Positions 1-11,535 are shown, counted from the stretch's first letter. The stretch is 64,000 bases of DNA from Viola odorata (GCA_963691705.1 OY829542.1:53299002-53363001), one strand, 5' to 3'. Numbers and translations: made by a program. Notes: generated from the sequence alone by a model not told the origin.

Positions 1-623
1 TATGTAGAATCTACTTGGTCAGTTTATGAACAGGTCAAGTTTCTAAGGTTTACTTATAAGTGTCAAATGATACGTATCTGTTAAGCTCTCCCAACTCTTT
101 GTCCTGTCAATAGCTTACCCCCCAAGAAGTATTTGGACCCAGCCAAATCTGCAAGTACCTGTGCTACAAGTTATAAAGTTTTGATTTTCTAGCTTTGTTT
201 CTGCTAAATAGAGAATTTGGTTGAAGGCACATTGCTGCCAATATGGACTGCCCAGGTTTGCTTTTGGGTTGCTGGATCATTTTCAAAATCTCAAACCTGA
301 TTCCTGCACCAATTGCCAGTTGAATATATACTATCCTTAACTTATCACTTTATCCTTGGGACATCTGTTAGCTAAATTGATAAAAAAATCTGCAAAATGG
401 ACTTCTCTCTCTTCCTGACCATCCTAATCTATCAGAGAGCCACCCTTAGTGCAACTACTCCATTTTGGGCCAAACTTAGAACCGGCATTGGTGGAAGAAG
501 GACAAGGAGCCATAGCTCCATTCCCAGATGGGCTTAGGATGTGAATTCAATCTATTTTCATTTCTGTTTTCCATTTACCTAACTCAATTCTGCTAGCAAT
601 TTATACTGAGCACTGTGTTACAG
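1..623 (+). other. Intron of the SEC16 gene (presumed), no coding signal
   Basis: No open frame with recognisable protein is seen here. The stretch ends in a good plant splice acceptor (T-rich tract, then ttacag at 618-623) directly before the SEC16 last exon, so it is best read as that gene's last intron, with earlier exons outside the window. This is inferred from the acceptor and the open frame that follows. Confidence 0.55.
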
Positions 624-1137
624 GTACGTCGACACCTTCAACAAAGGTGGTGGAAGTTCGGCAAATACGTTTCAGCCACCTCCCCTTCCATCCGTCAAAC
701 CTGCTGTTGCTGCTAATGCAAAGTTTTTTGTTCCTGCACCTGCTCCATCCGGCCATTATTCAATGGAATCTATTGCAGAAAATGTGCAAGATGATACTGC
801 AACTGCTGCGAATCCTTCTACGTCAAATGTTAATGATAATTCTTTTCAATCTCCTTCATCTTTGCAAAAGTTTCCAAGTATGGATAACATGTCAAGAAGG
901 GAGTTTACCAACAATAGCAGCTCTTTGCAATCTCACTCACGACGAACATCATCATGGAGTGGGAGTTCTAGTCAGTCACTAAGTGCCCCTCCTAAGATGA
1001 TGGAATCGAGACCTTATGGTGGGGAATCGTTTGGCATGATGCCCCCTCATGTTCCTGCTATGCAGAATCAGCCTTCCATGACACCCATGCCAATTAACGG
1101 CGGAAGTTTTGGAGACCTTCACGAGGTGGAACTTTAG
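624..1137 (+). CDS. SEC16: SEC16-type COPII scaffold protein, last coding exon (partial)
   Basis: The exon begins after the acceptor at 621-623 in the middle of a codon. The frame runs from TAC at 625 to the TAG at 1135-1137, about 170 residues. It opens with RYVDTFNKGG and continues through low-complexity Pro/Ser/Asn-rich sequence that includes KFFVPAPAPS and FPSMDNMSRREF, ending GSFGDLHEVEL. These segments match the disordered C-terminus of plant SEC16 (Arabidopsis SEC16A/MAG5 and its paralogue). SEC16 organises COPII coat assembly at ER exit sites and interacts with SEC13/SEC31. The catalytic-like central domain lies upstream of the window. The ATG at 763 is internal, not a start. The family call is from remembered motif similarity; which paralogue it is cannot be decided. 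Confidence 0.8.
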
Positions 1138-1660
1138 TCAGAGTAATGAAAGATGTAAGTACCCCAATTTTGTCCCTGGTGATAAATACTACATTATTGC
1201 AACTGGCGCATCTCGGAAAAGTGCAAAAAGGTTGTGTCAGGTCATGGCGAAAGAAAAAGCTTTTTTGTTTTTCTGTTTTGCAAAAAACTGTGTTGGTCTT
1301 GAAAGGTAAGTTGAAATGCGGTTGGCGAATATATCTTATCTTGCAATGTTAAAGCCAGGTTTTTACTCAACTGTCACAGGAGTTGCCACCACCGCGTAGC
1401 GAGAGGAGCCTGGGCTTGTTTTTTGTTTTTGAAACTCCAAAAGCTAAGAGAGCCTGTGTAGTAAGGCACCCATTGTACAGTTAGTTTCATTTGTTTATTT
1501 GTTGAAAACAAGAAATGTTCATTGGCATAGATAGTCGAAAGCCCCGGCGAAAGCTTAAGCAAAGGGGAAACATAGTGTACTACTCTCATTGGCATTAAAA
1601 GAATAAAATGTTTTGCCTTTTTAAATGTATTTTTGCTACGAATTCATTCTGTTATAACTT
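1138..1660 (+). other. SEC16 3' untranslated region
   Basis: Sequence downstream of the SEC16 stop, T-rich and without coding signal. AATAAA-like motifs (aagaataaaatg near 1600) fit a polyadenylation region. Possible donor sites (gtaagt at 1155 and 1307) leave open a spliced 3' UTR. The end is approximate. Confidence 0.45.
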
Positions 1661-2329
1661 GGAATTGTGATATTGCTGGAATTTGCATTGGAATTGAGTT
1701 TGGTCCTACTGTTTTTGGGACACTAACGTTGGACTGTACATCATTGAAAACAGCTAACGAGAGGAGAAGCAAAACATAGGAAAGGAACTCTCCTGGAATA
1801 AATAACAGGGCTTGTAATAATTTATTTGGTTTCCATTGGTGTATCTTTTACACTAATAAATTCTACTAAATAAATCAAAGATTATAAGAAGAAAAAGAAC
1901 ACACTACTTTTAAAAAAATGCTATATAAAATTGGAAAATATATTGCGATTTCGCAACTCAAATAGCTATGAAGAGAAGGGTACACCTATCTCCAACCCAA
2001 CAAATGAATCATGCCAAGAAATAACAACGTTGTGCGAGGATTTTTCTATTTATTAATAAGTAGTGAATTAAAAAAATTGTGGTAGTTCCAATTACTTTCT
2101 TTTTTATCAACTAAATTTTGTATCGATTTCCTTTTGTTAATTATGATTAGATTAGGTTTTTAGCTGATACGATTTATAATTTATTGAAAGAAGAATAGAT
2201 TAATTAGGTTTTACCTTTTTACTTTACTATTTTGATGTTATCTTGTTAAGAAAAAAACAACCCAAGCAAATTATGCCTACCAATTCGTGTAAGGGGTTCA
2301 TATTTTGTCCTCTTTGCCGAGTGGTTTAG
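1661..2329. other. Intergenic, AT-rich
   Basis: No credible ORF or RNA gene is seen. Around 2308-2335 there is a short stretch resembling a tRNA A box (gccgagtggtttaggc) without a B box or acceptor stem. Confidence 0.5.
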
Positions 2330-2834
2330 GCAATTGGTTTTTCCATAATGTAATTGAGGTATCTTACACGCTTACAAAAAAAAATAACAATTTTAAAATA
2401 TCTTAATATTATTTATGGAGAAGTATTTATCACTTTCAAATAAAACTTAACAGTAGAAAGGAAAATGACCATAGGAGGAGGAGCTAATGGAAAAAGAAGA
2501 AACTTTTGAATCTTTACATACAAAAAAATAGTTTAAGGATTAAATTGTTCATAAGTATATATTTGAGGTACCTTTTTGAAGTTTCCCTAGTTTCTTGGTG
2601 CTCCATTTGGATCTCTTATACAGGAAGAAAACGTCTTCATTTTTTTCTCCTTCTTTCAAAGATTACCCCATCTTTCAATCCATCGAAATTCATACCAATC
2701 TCTTCGCAAGTTCTTTACTTTAGAAATACACAAAACAAACCGAAACCTCATAAACACTTTTGTTTACTCTATTTATTAGATAACTTGTACCTCTGCTCCA
2801 GAGATTGGAAGAAGATACTGCTGCAATCATATTC

Positions 2835-5800
2835 ATGGCTGACCAAAACGATGACTTAGAACAGCTCCTCGACAGTGAGCCCATCTCTTGAATGTTGGGT
2901 TATGGGCTCCCAACATATGTGGAGAAAAGCCCAAATGGGTTCAAGCCCACTTCTCTAGTAGAGAGGGCTCAGATTAGGGTATTGAAAAAGAGAGGGTTCA
3001 TTGTCTGAAAAAAAAAAAAAAAAATGAAAGAGAGTGAAAAGTGATAGAGGAGAGAAAACAGATTTTCGCCAAATTCTGCGCAGCTGCGGGAGAATCGTCG
3101 CAGCGACTTCGTTCACCGTTTGATCGAGCTGAAATTTGGACATAAGGTTCGCAACCTCTGGTTCTTCAATCTGAACGGTTGGATTGGTGAGACGATATCT
3201 GAGGGGAGGAATTGAGTCCCGTCAGTAGCTGCAGGAAATCTAATTTTGTGCTTTTCCTTTGGTTATCTATTTTCATACGTCTTGTTGCTTGTTTGGCTAG
3301 ATGTTGAGCATGATTTATGCTGCATTTTGAGACTCTCTTACCCTGATTTTGATCATAGTGGAGCTTGATTGATTGACTTGTACCGTGGTTTTTACTTCTC
3401 ACACCGAGAAGGTTTTCCACCTCTTCGTGTGCGTGTGATATATTTGTTGTTGCCATTAATTTGTTATTGCTCCTCACTGATTCTAGCAAGTTGGGGAAAT
3501 TATTATCCGCTGCTTATTGCTGTTATTGTGTTGAATTTCCCATTAGAGTGGTAGCGTTGCCTTGGTTTAAGGTTATATTTGACTCGATTGAATGATGGAG
3601 TCAAATACAAATAGAATGTTCAGTTTAAATGACACTAATTATCACTTGTGGAAGGGTAAAATGAAGGATTTGCTATTTGTGAAAAAGCTGCATCGTCCTG
3701 TGTTTGCTACGGAGAAGCCGGAATCCATGACTGATGAGGATTGGAATTTTGAGCATCAGCAGGCTTGTGGTTTTATTCGGCAATATGTAGATGACAATAT
3801 TTATAATCACATTGCTAATGAGGAACATGCAACGACCTTGTGGAAGAAGATTGAATCTTTGTATGCTTCTAAATCAGAGAATAATAAATTGTATTTGTTG
3901 AATTCCTTGATGAATTTGAGGTATAAGGAGGGGACTTCCATTTCAGATCACTTGAATGATTTTCAAGGATTTCTAGGTCAATTGTCAGGAATGGGTATCA
4001 AGTTTGATGATGAAGTGTTAGCACTATGGCTACTGAATACTCTACCAGATTCTTGGGAAACATTTCGGGTTTCAATTACGAACTCGGCTTCTGATGGTGT
4101 TGTCTCTTTACAAAATGTAAAGGGAAGTGTTCTTAATGAGGAGATGAGAAGGAAGGCACATGGTACTTCATCTCATTCTGAGGTACTTGTAACTGAAAAC
4201 AGGGGGAGAAGTCAGAGAAAGGAACCGAAAGGTGGTAGGGATAAGAGCAGAAGTAAGTCCAAGTCCAAATACAAGAATGTTGAGTGCCATTATTGTCACA
4301 AAACAGGGCACATACGGAAGAATTGTTTTCAATGGAAAAGGGACAGAAAAGACAATAAGGGTAAGCAGAAAGAGAAGGATCAGGGTGATGATGATCTTGT
4401 TACTGCGGCTTCTTGTGATGATCTTGTTATTACTCCTCACTGATTCTAGCAAGTTGGGGAAATTATTATCCGCTGCGTATTGTTGTTATTGCGTTGAATT
4501 TCCCATTATTGAAAACCTTTTAATCTTCTCTTTTTGAAGTTTTTGAACTAACCCTTTAATTTTCCTAGATGCTCTTGATGATTTCCAGTCTCTCAACCTT
4601 ACCTCTTCTTCTCAAAGGTGCTAACTTTCTGTCAGTTTTATAAAATTTGAACCTTAAAGCTTCTCTCTTTTTACTTCTTTTTTGTTCGGTTTTGATGACT
4701 TATGGTGTTGAATTTTGAATTACAGAAATGTTGGAGGAGATGGTGTTAGTGTTAAAGAGGGGAAGAAGGCGGTAGAGTGTGGGCGCCCTTCATTGCCAAG
4801 TGATGTTCAAGGGCTGCTAATGGGATTGCCTGACTTGAAGGTGAAGAAGAATTTGAAAAAAATAAATTCAAAAGGTGCTCTTGAGGAGGCTGTTTCTTCA
4901 AAAGGTACACCTGCTGAGGAGGCTGTTGCTAAGCTTAGAATGCATACTAATGAGGCAATTAGGGGATTGGAGTCGGTCACTGCTGAACCCAAACTCGATG
5001 AGGATGATTGGGTTAAGCAGTTTATGGAGTTCTCTGGGGGTCAGGTATATTTTCCCTTATGTTCCTTCTTTCATGTATATTCTTGTTTTGGTAATAGTTT
5101 TCTGTTTGTGCTTGTTTCAGTTTCATTTTAGATTTAGCACGATAGGGCCTGGTTTTCGTGTACTGTTACGAATTGTAGGGTAAGTGAGGTTTAGGATTGA
5201 AGCAGATGTTGGGCTCCTTCCCTCTAAAGAAGTCACATGAAACGATAATGGCATATGTTTATCTGTGGGTTTCATTTTTGTTAGAGGTTTAACAGTTAGG
5301 CATCATTAAGGTTTGGCGTGCTTGATTCTATTTTTCATTATGTTTTACTTGTGATTGTCAGAGAGAGTAGACGGCTTCTATTCCTTGTAGCTGTTTGGTA
5401 CTTTTTCCGAAAGCTTGTTGGGGATTGTTAAAAAAAATTATGGCCATCATTTCATTCTGTGATTGGTATGCTTTATGCATCGTTGTCTTTGTGCAAATTT
5501 CTGTTTGGTGCATTTGCAAGCATTAGGCAAATTATCCTGGTGTCACTGCAGAATTACCTAGTCTGAAGAAGGATATAGTAGACAAGGATCATAATTCATG
5601 TGGTGTAAAACTTAAAAGGCAAATTAAATAGCGCTACAGGGTTCAGAAAGGGACTCTACCATCACTTTTTTCCTTTTTCTTTATCTCATATTATGGGTTC
5701 AGTTCACTGTAAGCAGGCATTTCTAATGGACTAAGGACGAATAACACTGTTAAAGTTTTCCTTTACATGATAGTGTATTGGTATTATGTTCATGTAATTT

Positions 5801-6846
5801 TATGTATTTCTTGATATACTTTTCTTTTTCTCTAGGATATGGAATCTATGGTAGAGACCATGATGCAACAACTTCTGTCGAAGGAGATTCTTCACGAACC
5901 TATGAAGGAAATTGGAGAAAAATATCCAAAGTGGTTGGAGGATCATAAAGGCAGTTTGAGCAAACAGGATTATGAGCGTTACTCTCAACAATATAAACTC
6001 ATTATGAATCTTAATAATGTTTATGACAGTGATCCTAATAACTTTACCAAGATAGTTGATCTCATGCAGAAAATGCAGGAATGTGGCCAGCCACCACATG
6101 ATATTGTGCAAGAACTTGGTCCTGATATCGACTTGGCAAATCTGGCCCAATTGTAAGTGCTCTTCTGACTAGAAATTGGGCACCCCATTGTACATGCTTC
6201 GGTTTTTTTCTGCACATATATGCACATCATTCTTTAACTGATTGTACATAAACAGTTTGTTAGATGGTGAGCATTGTCAAGATCAGTTTAATAGGTTTAT
6301 TAGAGAATTGCTTGTTCCATGTTTGGTGGTGAAATTTGACATATATGACCTTCCATAATGTAAATAGATTTTGGGACTTGTTAGATACAACTAGGTTATA
6401 TGCCATTTTCTGGTAGCATGACTAACATGAATTCCTGCTTCCAGCATTTCATCCAAATTAATGTTCCGTTGTTTTCTTATCATTTCTCCTCACACATGCT
6501 CTTTTTTTCTTTTCCATCTACCATTCAAACCATCTTTGTAAATCTTCTCTGATGCTTAAGGTTGGGGTTAGATTAGGTTTATAACACCAGTCTCACCTAA
6601 TTGGCATGACTACCTTACGAGAGCTATGTGAATCTACATTTTATTTTATGAAACTTTTTTCTCACATTAAACTTCTGAAACAATTCATGGTTAATATTTT
6701 CATGAAAAAAGTCTATGCACCTTTCGTGGTTCAGGGTTGTCATTGACAGTTATCCTCTATGTATGTACCTCATATGGCTGACCAATACGATCTCTTGCAG
6801 ATCTCCTGAGATGCTCGATGGCCAGACAAATTGTTCCATAATGTGA
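2835..6846 (+). CDS. PEX19: Peroxisome biogenesis factor PEX19, tandem copy 1
   Basis: Five exons join in frame: 2835-2874, 4569-4617, 4726-5044, 5836-6152 and 6801-6846 (771 nt, 256 residues plus stop), all with GT-AG introns. PEX19 is a cytosolic, membrane-associated chaperone and receptor for peroxisomal membrane proteins and docks on PEX3. Visible family features are the acidic N-terminus (DDLEQLLD), the conserved [11 protein letters not shown] segment, the helical core ([28 protein letters not shown]), and a C-terminal CaaX box CSIM for farnesylation. Against copy 2 there are eight residue changes, including Leu for the Gly of GLGMGLPD and Asn for Ser at residue 14. Intron 1 holds a 1.6-kb Copia derivative, yet splice sites and frame are intact. 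The normal 3' UTR is missing, so expression may rely on new polyadenylation signals. Family call firm; functionality uncertain. Confidence 0.88.
2893..3545 (+). repeat. 5' LTR of the intronic Copia element
   Basis: It is bounded on the left by the target duplication and on the right by the point where identity with the 3' LTR remnant stops. The following gtggtagcg (3548-3556) matches only the first bases of the usual tRNA-iMet primer-binding site. Confidence 0.75.
3592..4443 (+). CDS. Copia gag polyprotein (gag only), ends inside the LTR
   Basis: A 283-residue ORF. The N-terminal half is a typical Copia gag (UBN2-like): [17 protein letters not shown], a hydrophobic helical region, then [11 protein letters not shown] and [16 protein letters not shown] basic linker follows, then a CCHC zinc knuckle, [14 protein letters not shown] (C-x2-C-x4-H-x4-C), near residues 228-241. 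Normally the frame would continue into protease and polymerase; here it runs through a short acidic tail into the LTR remnant and stops at 4441-4443. The pol deletion joined gag to the LTR near a repeated gatcttgtta motif. The ORF is uninterrupted and on the same strand as PEX19. Family call firm; whether it is expressed is unknown. Confidence 0.85.
   Translation: MMESNTNRMFSLNDTNYHLWKGKMKDLLFVKKLHRPVFATEKPESMTDEDWNFEHQQACGFIRQYVDDNIYNHIANEEHATTLWKKIESLYASKSENNKLYLLNSLMNLRYKEGTSISDHLNDFQGFLGQLSGMGIKFDDEVLALWLLNTLPDSWETFRVSITNSASDGVVSLQNVKGSVLNEEMRRKAHGTSSHSEVLVTENRGRSQRKEPKGGRDKSRSKSKSKYKNVECHYCHKTGHIRKNCFQWKRDRKDNKGKQKEKDQGDDDLVTAASCDDLVITPH
4424..4508 (+). repeat. 3' LTR remnant of the intronic Copia element
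   Basis: 85 bp matching the last 85 bp of the 5' LTR (3461-3545) with a few substitutions. The rest of the 3' LTR, including its promoter part, is gone. Confidence 0.85.
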
Positions 6847-6870
6847 GAAAATGCCTCTCCTGTTTAAATT

Positions 6871-7974
6871 AAACCTCCACCAAACCCAGCCGCACCTCAC
6901 AACCGCCACTCCCAGCCAAACCTGAACCAACAAACATCAAATTAAACCTCTACCGAACCTCCTCCTCAACCAGCCGAAACAAACACCAGACCCGATCCAC
7001 CAAACACCTCCGCCAAAACCCAATCGCCCCCCTCTCAACCAATCCAAACCAGAAAAGAATGGAAAAGAGAATAAAGAAAGGGAGGGAGGGCAGAGGAAAG
7101 GAATAAAAGAAAGAAAAGAGGAAGAAGTGGAGGAAAGTGATGGCCGGAATGAAATATTTGGAATTTTAATAATTTATTCTTTTTATTTTTTTTTAACTTA
7201 AGTTTTATTAATTTATTTTTTGAAAATAATTAATAAAATTGTTATTTTCAGATTTTGTTAAATATTTAGAATTTTAATAGTTTATTCTTTTTGTATTTTT
7301 TAACTTAAATTTTATTAATTTATTTTTTGAAAATAATTTATAAAACTGTTATTTTCAGATTTTGTTAAAAAGTCAATATTTTCTGACATGGGGCCGAATA
7401 CGGTGTACTTTTTCAAATTTAATATTAAAATAGAGAGATAATGGCCGTTATGCTCCATTAAGACAATAGGGACCCCGACGACTGATAGAGTAAATGTTCA
7501 GAATTAAATTGAACAAAAGTCACCGTTAAGGTCTAACTAAAATAAAAATAATAACGTTAGGGACCCCGTGGTGCGGAAATCCTTTAAAATCATACTTTAT
7601 ATTTTAAGAGTATATTTTATTATGTGTTTTTTGTTAAAGATTTCATGTCCAATGATTTAAAAATATCCTATTTAATACTAATGTAATACTACTACTATCG
7701 AAAATTATAAACATAAAAAAATATGATTTAGGCTACTTTTTATGCATTAATTGCACAAATAATAATTGATTAGATCACAACAAATATGAAAGCATATTAT
7801 TTTTTTTTAAAAGAGGATGTTAAAAAGTATTATATATATATATATATAACACATGGTCTAAAGCTACACAAAATAATAACCATAGTTTAATTTTAGTAAA
7901 AATCCCTTGAAATAATATATCACATCCAAAGAAAAATATAAAATATAAATTTAAAAGGCTTAATTGGGGGGGGG
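6871..7974. other. Spacer between the PEX19 duplication copies
   Basis: No gene is seen. It starts with C-rich, low-complexity sequence (6871-7030) and a purine-rich block (7050-7140). Then come the 108-bp tandem pair, a degenerate stretch with two ggaccccg motifs (7470-7575), and AT-rich sequence with a (TA)n run at about 7839-7857 and a G run near 7966. Confidence 0.6.
7153..7372. repeat. Tandem repeat, two AT-rich units of about 108 bp
   Basis: Two adjacent copies, about 7153-7260 and 7261-7372. Each runs from a tttggaattttaat-like motif to attttcagattttgttaaa, with about ten differences between them. Confidence 0.8.
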
Positions 7975-10925
7975 GACAATTAGTTTTTCCATAATTAGCA
8001 CTTCTTTTTTTACCCAAAAAAAATTAACAATTTTAAGATATCTTAATATTGTTTATGGAGAAGTATTTATCACTTTCAAATAAAACTTAACAGTAGAAAG
8101 GAAAATGACCATAGGAGGAGGAGCTAATGGAAAAAGAAAAAACATTTGAATCTTTACATACAAAAATATAGTTTAAGGATTAAATTGTTTATAAGTATAT
8201 ATTTGAGGTACGTTTTTGAAGTTTCCCTAGTTTCTTAACTTTTGGTGCTCCCATTGGATCTCTTATTCCGTTACACCGCTAAGCACAGGAAGAAAACGTC
8301 ACCGTTTTTTTCTCCTTCTTTCAAAGATTACCCCATCTTTCAATCCATCGAAATTCCATACCAATCTCTTCGCAAGTTCTTTACTTTAGAAATACGCAAA
8401 ACAAACCAAAACCTTAAACACTTTTGTTTACTATTTATTAGATAACTTGTACCTCTGCTCTAAGTTCACCAGAGATTGGAAGAAGATACTGCTGCAATCA
8501 TATTCATGGCTGACCAAAACGATGACTTAGAACAGCTCCTCGACAGTGAGCCCATCTCTTGAAAACCTTTTAATCTTCTCTTTCTGAAGTTTTTGAACTC
8601 ACCCTTTAATTATCCCAGGTGCTCTTGATGATTTCCAGTCTCTCAACCTTACCTGTTCTTCTCAAAGGTGTTAACTTTCTGTCAATTTTTTTTATAAAAT
8701 TTAAACCTTAAAGCTTCTTTCTTTTTACTTCTTTTTTGTTCGGTTTTGATGACTTATGGTGTTGAATTTGAATTACAGAAATGTTGGAGGAGATGGTGTT
8801 AGTGTTAAAGAGGGGAAGAAGGCGGTAGAGTGTGGGCGCCCTTCATTGCCAAGTGATGTTCAAGGACTGGGAATGGGATTGCCTGACTTGAAGGTGAAGA
8901 AGAATTTGAAAAAAAAAAATTCAAAAGGTGCTCTTGTAGAGGCTGTTTCTTCAAAAGGTACACCTGCTGAGGAGGCTGTTGCTAAGCTTAGAATGCATAC
9001 TAATGAGGCTATTAGGGGATTGGAGTCGGTCACTGCTGAACCCAAACTCGATGAGGATGATTGGGTTAAGCAGTTTATGGAGTTCTCTGGGGGTCAGGTA
9101 TATTTTCCCTTATGTTCCTTCTTTGATGTATATTCTTGTTTTGGTAATAGTTTTCTGTCTGTGCTTGTTTCAGTTTCATTTTAGATTTAGCATGATATGG
9201 CCTGGTTTTCGTGTACTGTTACAAATTGTAGGGTAAGTGAGGTTTAGGATTGAAGCAGGTGTTGGGCTCCTTCCCTCTAAAGAAGTCACATGAAACGATA
9301 ATGGCATATGGTTGTCTGTGGGTTTCATTTTTGTAAGAGGTTTAACAGTTAGTCATCATTAAGGTTTGGCGTGCTTGATTCTATTTTTCATTGTGTTTTA
9401 CTTGTGATTGACAGAGAGAGTAGACGGCTTCTGTTCCTTGTAGCTGTTTGGTACTTTTACCTAAAGCTTGTCGGGGATTGTTAAAACAAAATTATGGCCA
9501 TCATTTTCATTCTGTGATTGGTATGCTTTATGCATCATTGTCTTTGTGCAAATTTCTGTTTGGTGCATTTGCAAGGATTAGGCAAATTATCCTGGTATCA
9601 CTGCAGAATTACCTAGTCTGAAGAAGGATATAGTAGACAAGGATCATAATTCATGTGGTGTAAAACTTAAAAGGCAAATTAAATAGCGCTACAGGGTTCA
9701 GAAACGGACTCTACCATCACTTTTTTCCTTTTTCTTTATCTCATATTATGGGTTCAGTTCACTGTAAGCAGGCATTTCTAATGGACTAAGGACGAATAAC
9801 ACTGTTAATGTTTTCCTTTACATGATAGTGTATTGGTATTATGTTCATGTAATTTTATGTATTTCTTGATATACTTTTCTTTTTCTCTAGGATATGGAAT
9901 CTATGGTAGAGACCATGATGCAACAACTTCTGTCGAAGGAGATTCTTCACGAACCTATGAAGGAAATTGGAGAAAAATATCCAAAGTGGTTGGAGGATCA
10001 TAAAGGCAGTTTGAGCAAACAGGATTATGAGCGTTACTCTCAACAATATAAACTCATTATGAATCTTAATGATATTTATGACAGTGATCCTAATAACTTT
10101 ACCAAGATAGTTGATCTCATGCAGAAAATGCAGGAATGTGGCCAGCCACCACAGGATATTGTGCAGGAACTTGGTCCTGATATCGACTTGGCAAATCTTG
10201 CCCAATTGTAAGTGCTCTTCTGACTAGAAATTGGGCACCCCATTGTACATGCTTCGGTTTTTTTCTGCACATATATGCACATCATTCTTTAACTGAATGT
10301 ACATAAACAGTTTGTTAGATGGTGAGCATTGTCAAGATCAGTTTAATAGGTTTATTAGAGAATTGCTTGTTCCATGTTTGGTGGTGAAATTTGACATATA
10401 TGACCTTCCCTAATGTAAATAGATTTTGGAACTTGTTAGATACAACTAGGTTATATGCCATTTTCTGGTAGCATGACTAACATGAATTCCTGCTTCCAGC
10501 ATTTCATCCAAATTAATGTTCCGTTGTTTTCTTATCATTTCTCCTCACACATGCTCTTTTTTTCTTTTCCATCTACCATTCAAACCATCTTTGTAAATCT
10601 TCTCTGATGCTTAAGGTTGGGGTTAGATTAGGTTTATAACACCAGTCTCACCTAATTGGCATGACTACCTTACGAGAGCTATGTGAATCTACATTTTATT
10701 TTATGAAACTTTTTTCTCACATTAAACTTCTGAAACAATTCATGGTTAATATTTTCATGAAAAAAGTCTATGCACCTTTCGTGGTTCAGGGTTGTCATTG
10801 ACAGTTATCCTCTATGTATGTACCTCATATGGCTGACCAATACGATCTCTTGCAGATCTCCTGAGATGCTCGATGGCCAGACAAATTGTTCCATAATGTG
10901 AGAAAATGCCTCTCCTGTTTAAATT
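7975..10925 (+). repeat. Tandem segmental duplication, copy 2 (carries PEX19 copy 2)
   Basis: Near-identical to 2330-6870 apart from the Copia insertion there. The homology stops at 10925, after which this copy alone continues into an ordinary 3' flank. Confidence 0.85.
8506..10901 (+). CDS. PEX19: Peroxisome biogenesis factor PEX19, tandem copy 2
   Basis: Five exons, same structure as copy 1: 8506-8545, 8619-8667, 8779-9097, 9891-10207 and 10856-10901, 256 residues plus stop, all GT-AG introns. It keeps the conserved GLGMGLPD segment that copy 1 has changed, and the same C-terminal CaaX box (CSIM) for farnesylation. The protein should act as the import receptor and chaperone for peroxisomal membrane proteins together with PEX3. 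The start is the first ATG of the leader, giving [19 protein letters not shown], which fits the PEX19 N-terminus. Its intact promoter side and 3' flank make this the more likely fully functional, ancestral copy. That ranking is inference. Confidence 0.93.
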
Positions 10926-11400
10926 TGTTGAAGATGAATATCTGGCATCGACTATGGGTATTTTTCTATTCGCGTTTTGCTGGAAATAGGAAATACACTA
11001 AATTGTAGTTCCTTGATTCATGTTGAACTTATGTAATGACGGTTCTTTTGCAGCCTAAACACGTAGAAGAGAGGCTGAAGTTGGCCAATTTTATAAGTTA
11101 GCATGTTCTGGCTGGTGTTAGGAAAACAGCCTTCTTGGTAAAACAGCTCACAGCTTTTATGTTATTCATATTCGTGTCGACCGATGCGAATGAATTCATG
11201 ATAAATTTCTCGTATAACTTGGTATGAATTGCTTTTTGCGAGATTATTAAGATTGAAACTGTGGTTGGTACGTAGATTTCCTTGCTGTGTGCTGCAGGAT
11301 ATTCTCTTGTTATTTGGTAAGAGATGAATAAGTTAATAAAAACAAACAACAGATGAAGAAGCAAAGGGGTCTCTGTTTTATTTGTTTAATTTTATATTCT
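10902..11400 (+). other. PEX19 copy 2 3' untranslated region
   Basis: Non-coding sequence after the stop. A possible UTR intron runs from a gtattt donor near 10957 to ttttgcag ending at 11053. An aagttaataaaaac signal near 11340 could serve polyadenylation. It converges on the pectinesterase gene transcribed from the other strand. Confidence 0.45.
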
Positions 11401-11410
11401 CATGTGGAAT

Positions 11411-11467
11411 GTTGAAGTTGAAGTTGAAGTTGAAGGTGAAATTGAAATTGAAGTTGGAATTGGAATA
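11411..11467. repeat. (GTTGAA)n-type hexanucleotide microsatellite
   Basis: Imperfect hexamer array (gttgaa, gtggaa, attgaa variants) at the 3' end of the pectinesterase transcript. Confidence 0.75.
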
Positions 11468-11535
11468 ACAAATGAATAAATGAATTAATGAATTTGTAGA
11501 GCAAAAAATTGTAGTGATGTTGAGATGGGCCGCAG

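Larger units (their letters stand above)
2893..4508 (+). mobile_element. Deleted Copia LTR retrotransposon in PEX19 copy 1 intron 1
   Basis: Target duplication TTGAA lies on both sides (2888-2892 and 4509-4513). Copy 2 of the duplication has the empty site, with a single TTGAA at 8559-8563. The element has a full 5' LTR (2893-3545), an intact gag-type ORF, and only the last 85 bp of the 3' LTR (4424-4508, matching 3461-3545). All of protease, integrase and RT is missing. The LTR starts TGTTGGG but ends CCCATTA rather than the usual CA; this end is set by the target duplication. Confidence 0.88.
2330..6870 (+). repeat. Tandem segmental duplication, copy 1 (carries PEX19 copy 1)
   Basis: This block is near-identical to 7975-10925, from about 460-500 bp upstream of the PEX19 start codon to 24 nt after the stop codon. 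The left edge is fuzzy: clear identity from about 2380, weaker matches back to 2330. The right edge is sharp, at tgtttaaatt (6861-6870). Intron 4 has the same length in both copies (648 bp). Copy 1 differs by the Copia insertion in intron 1 and by loss of about 20 bp and 10 bp from the 5' leader. It lacks the 3' flank present after copy 2, so copy 2 looks like the parental locus. Confidence 0.85.

Noticed and set aside
2305..2376. tRNA-Ser-like 5' half near the left edge of the PEX19 duplication
   Set aside because: Only an A-box-like gccgagtggtttaggc is present; no B box, anticodon stem or acceptor pairing was found.
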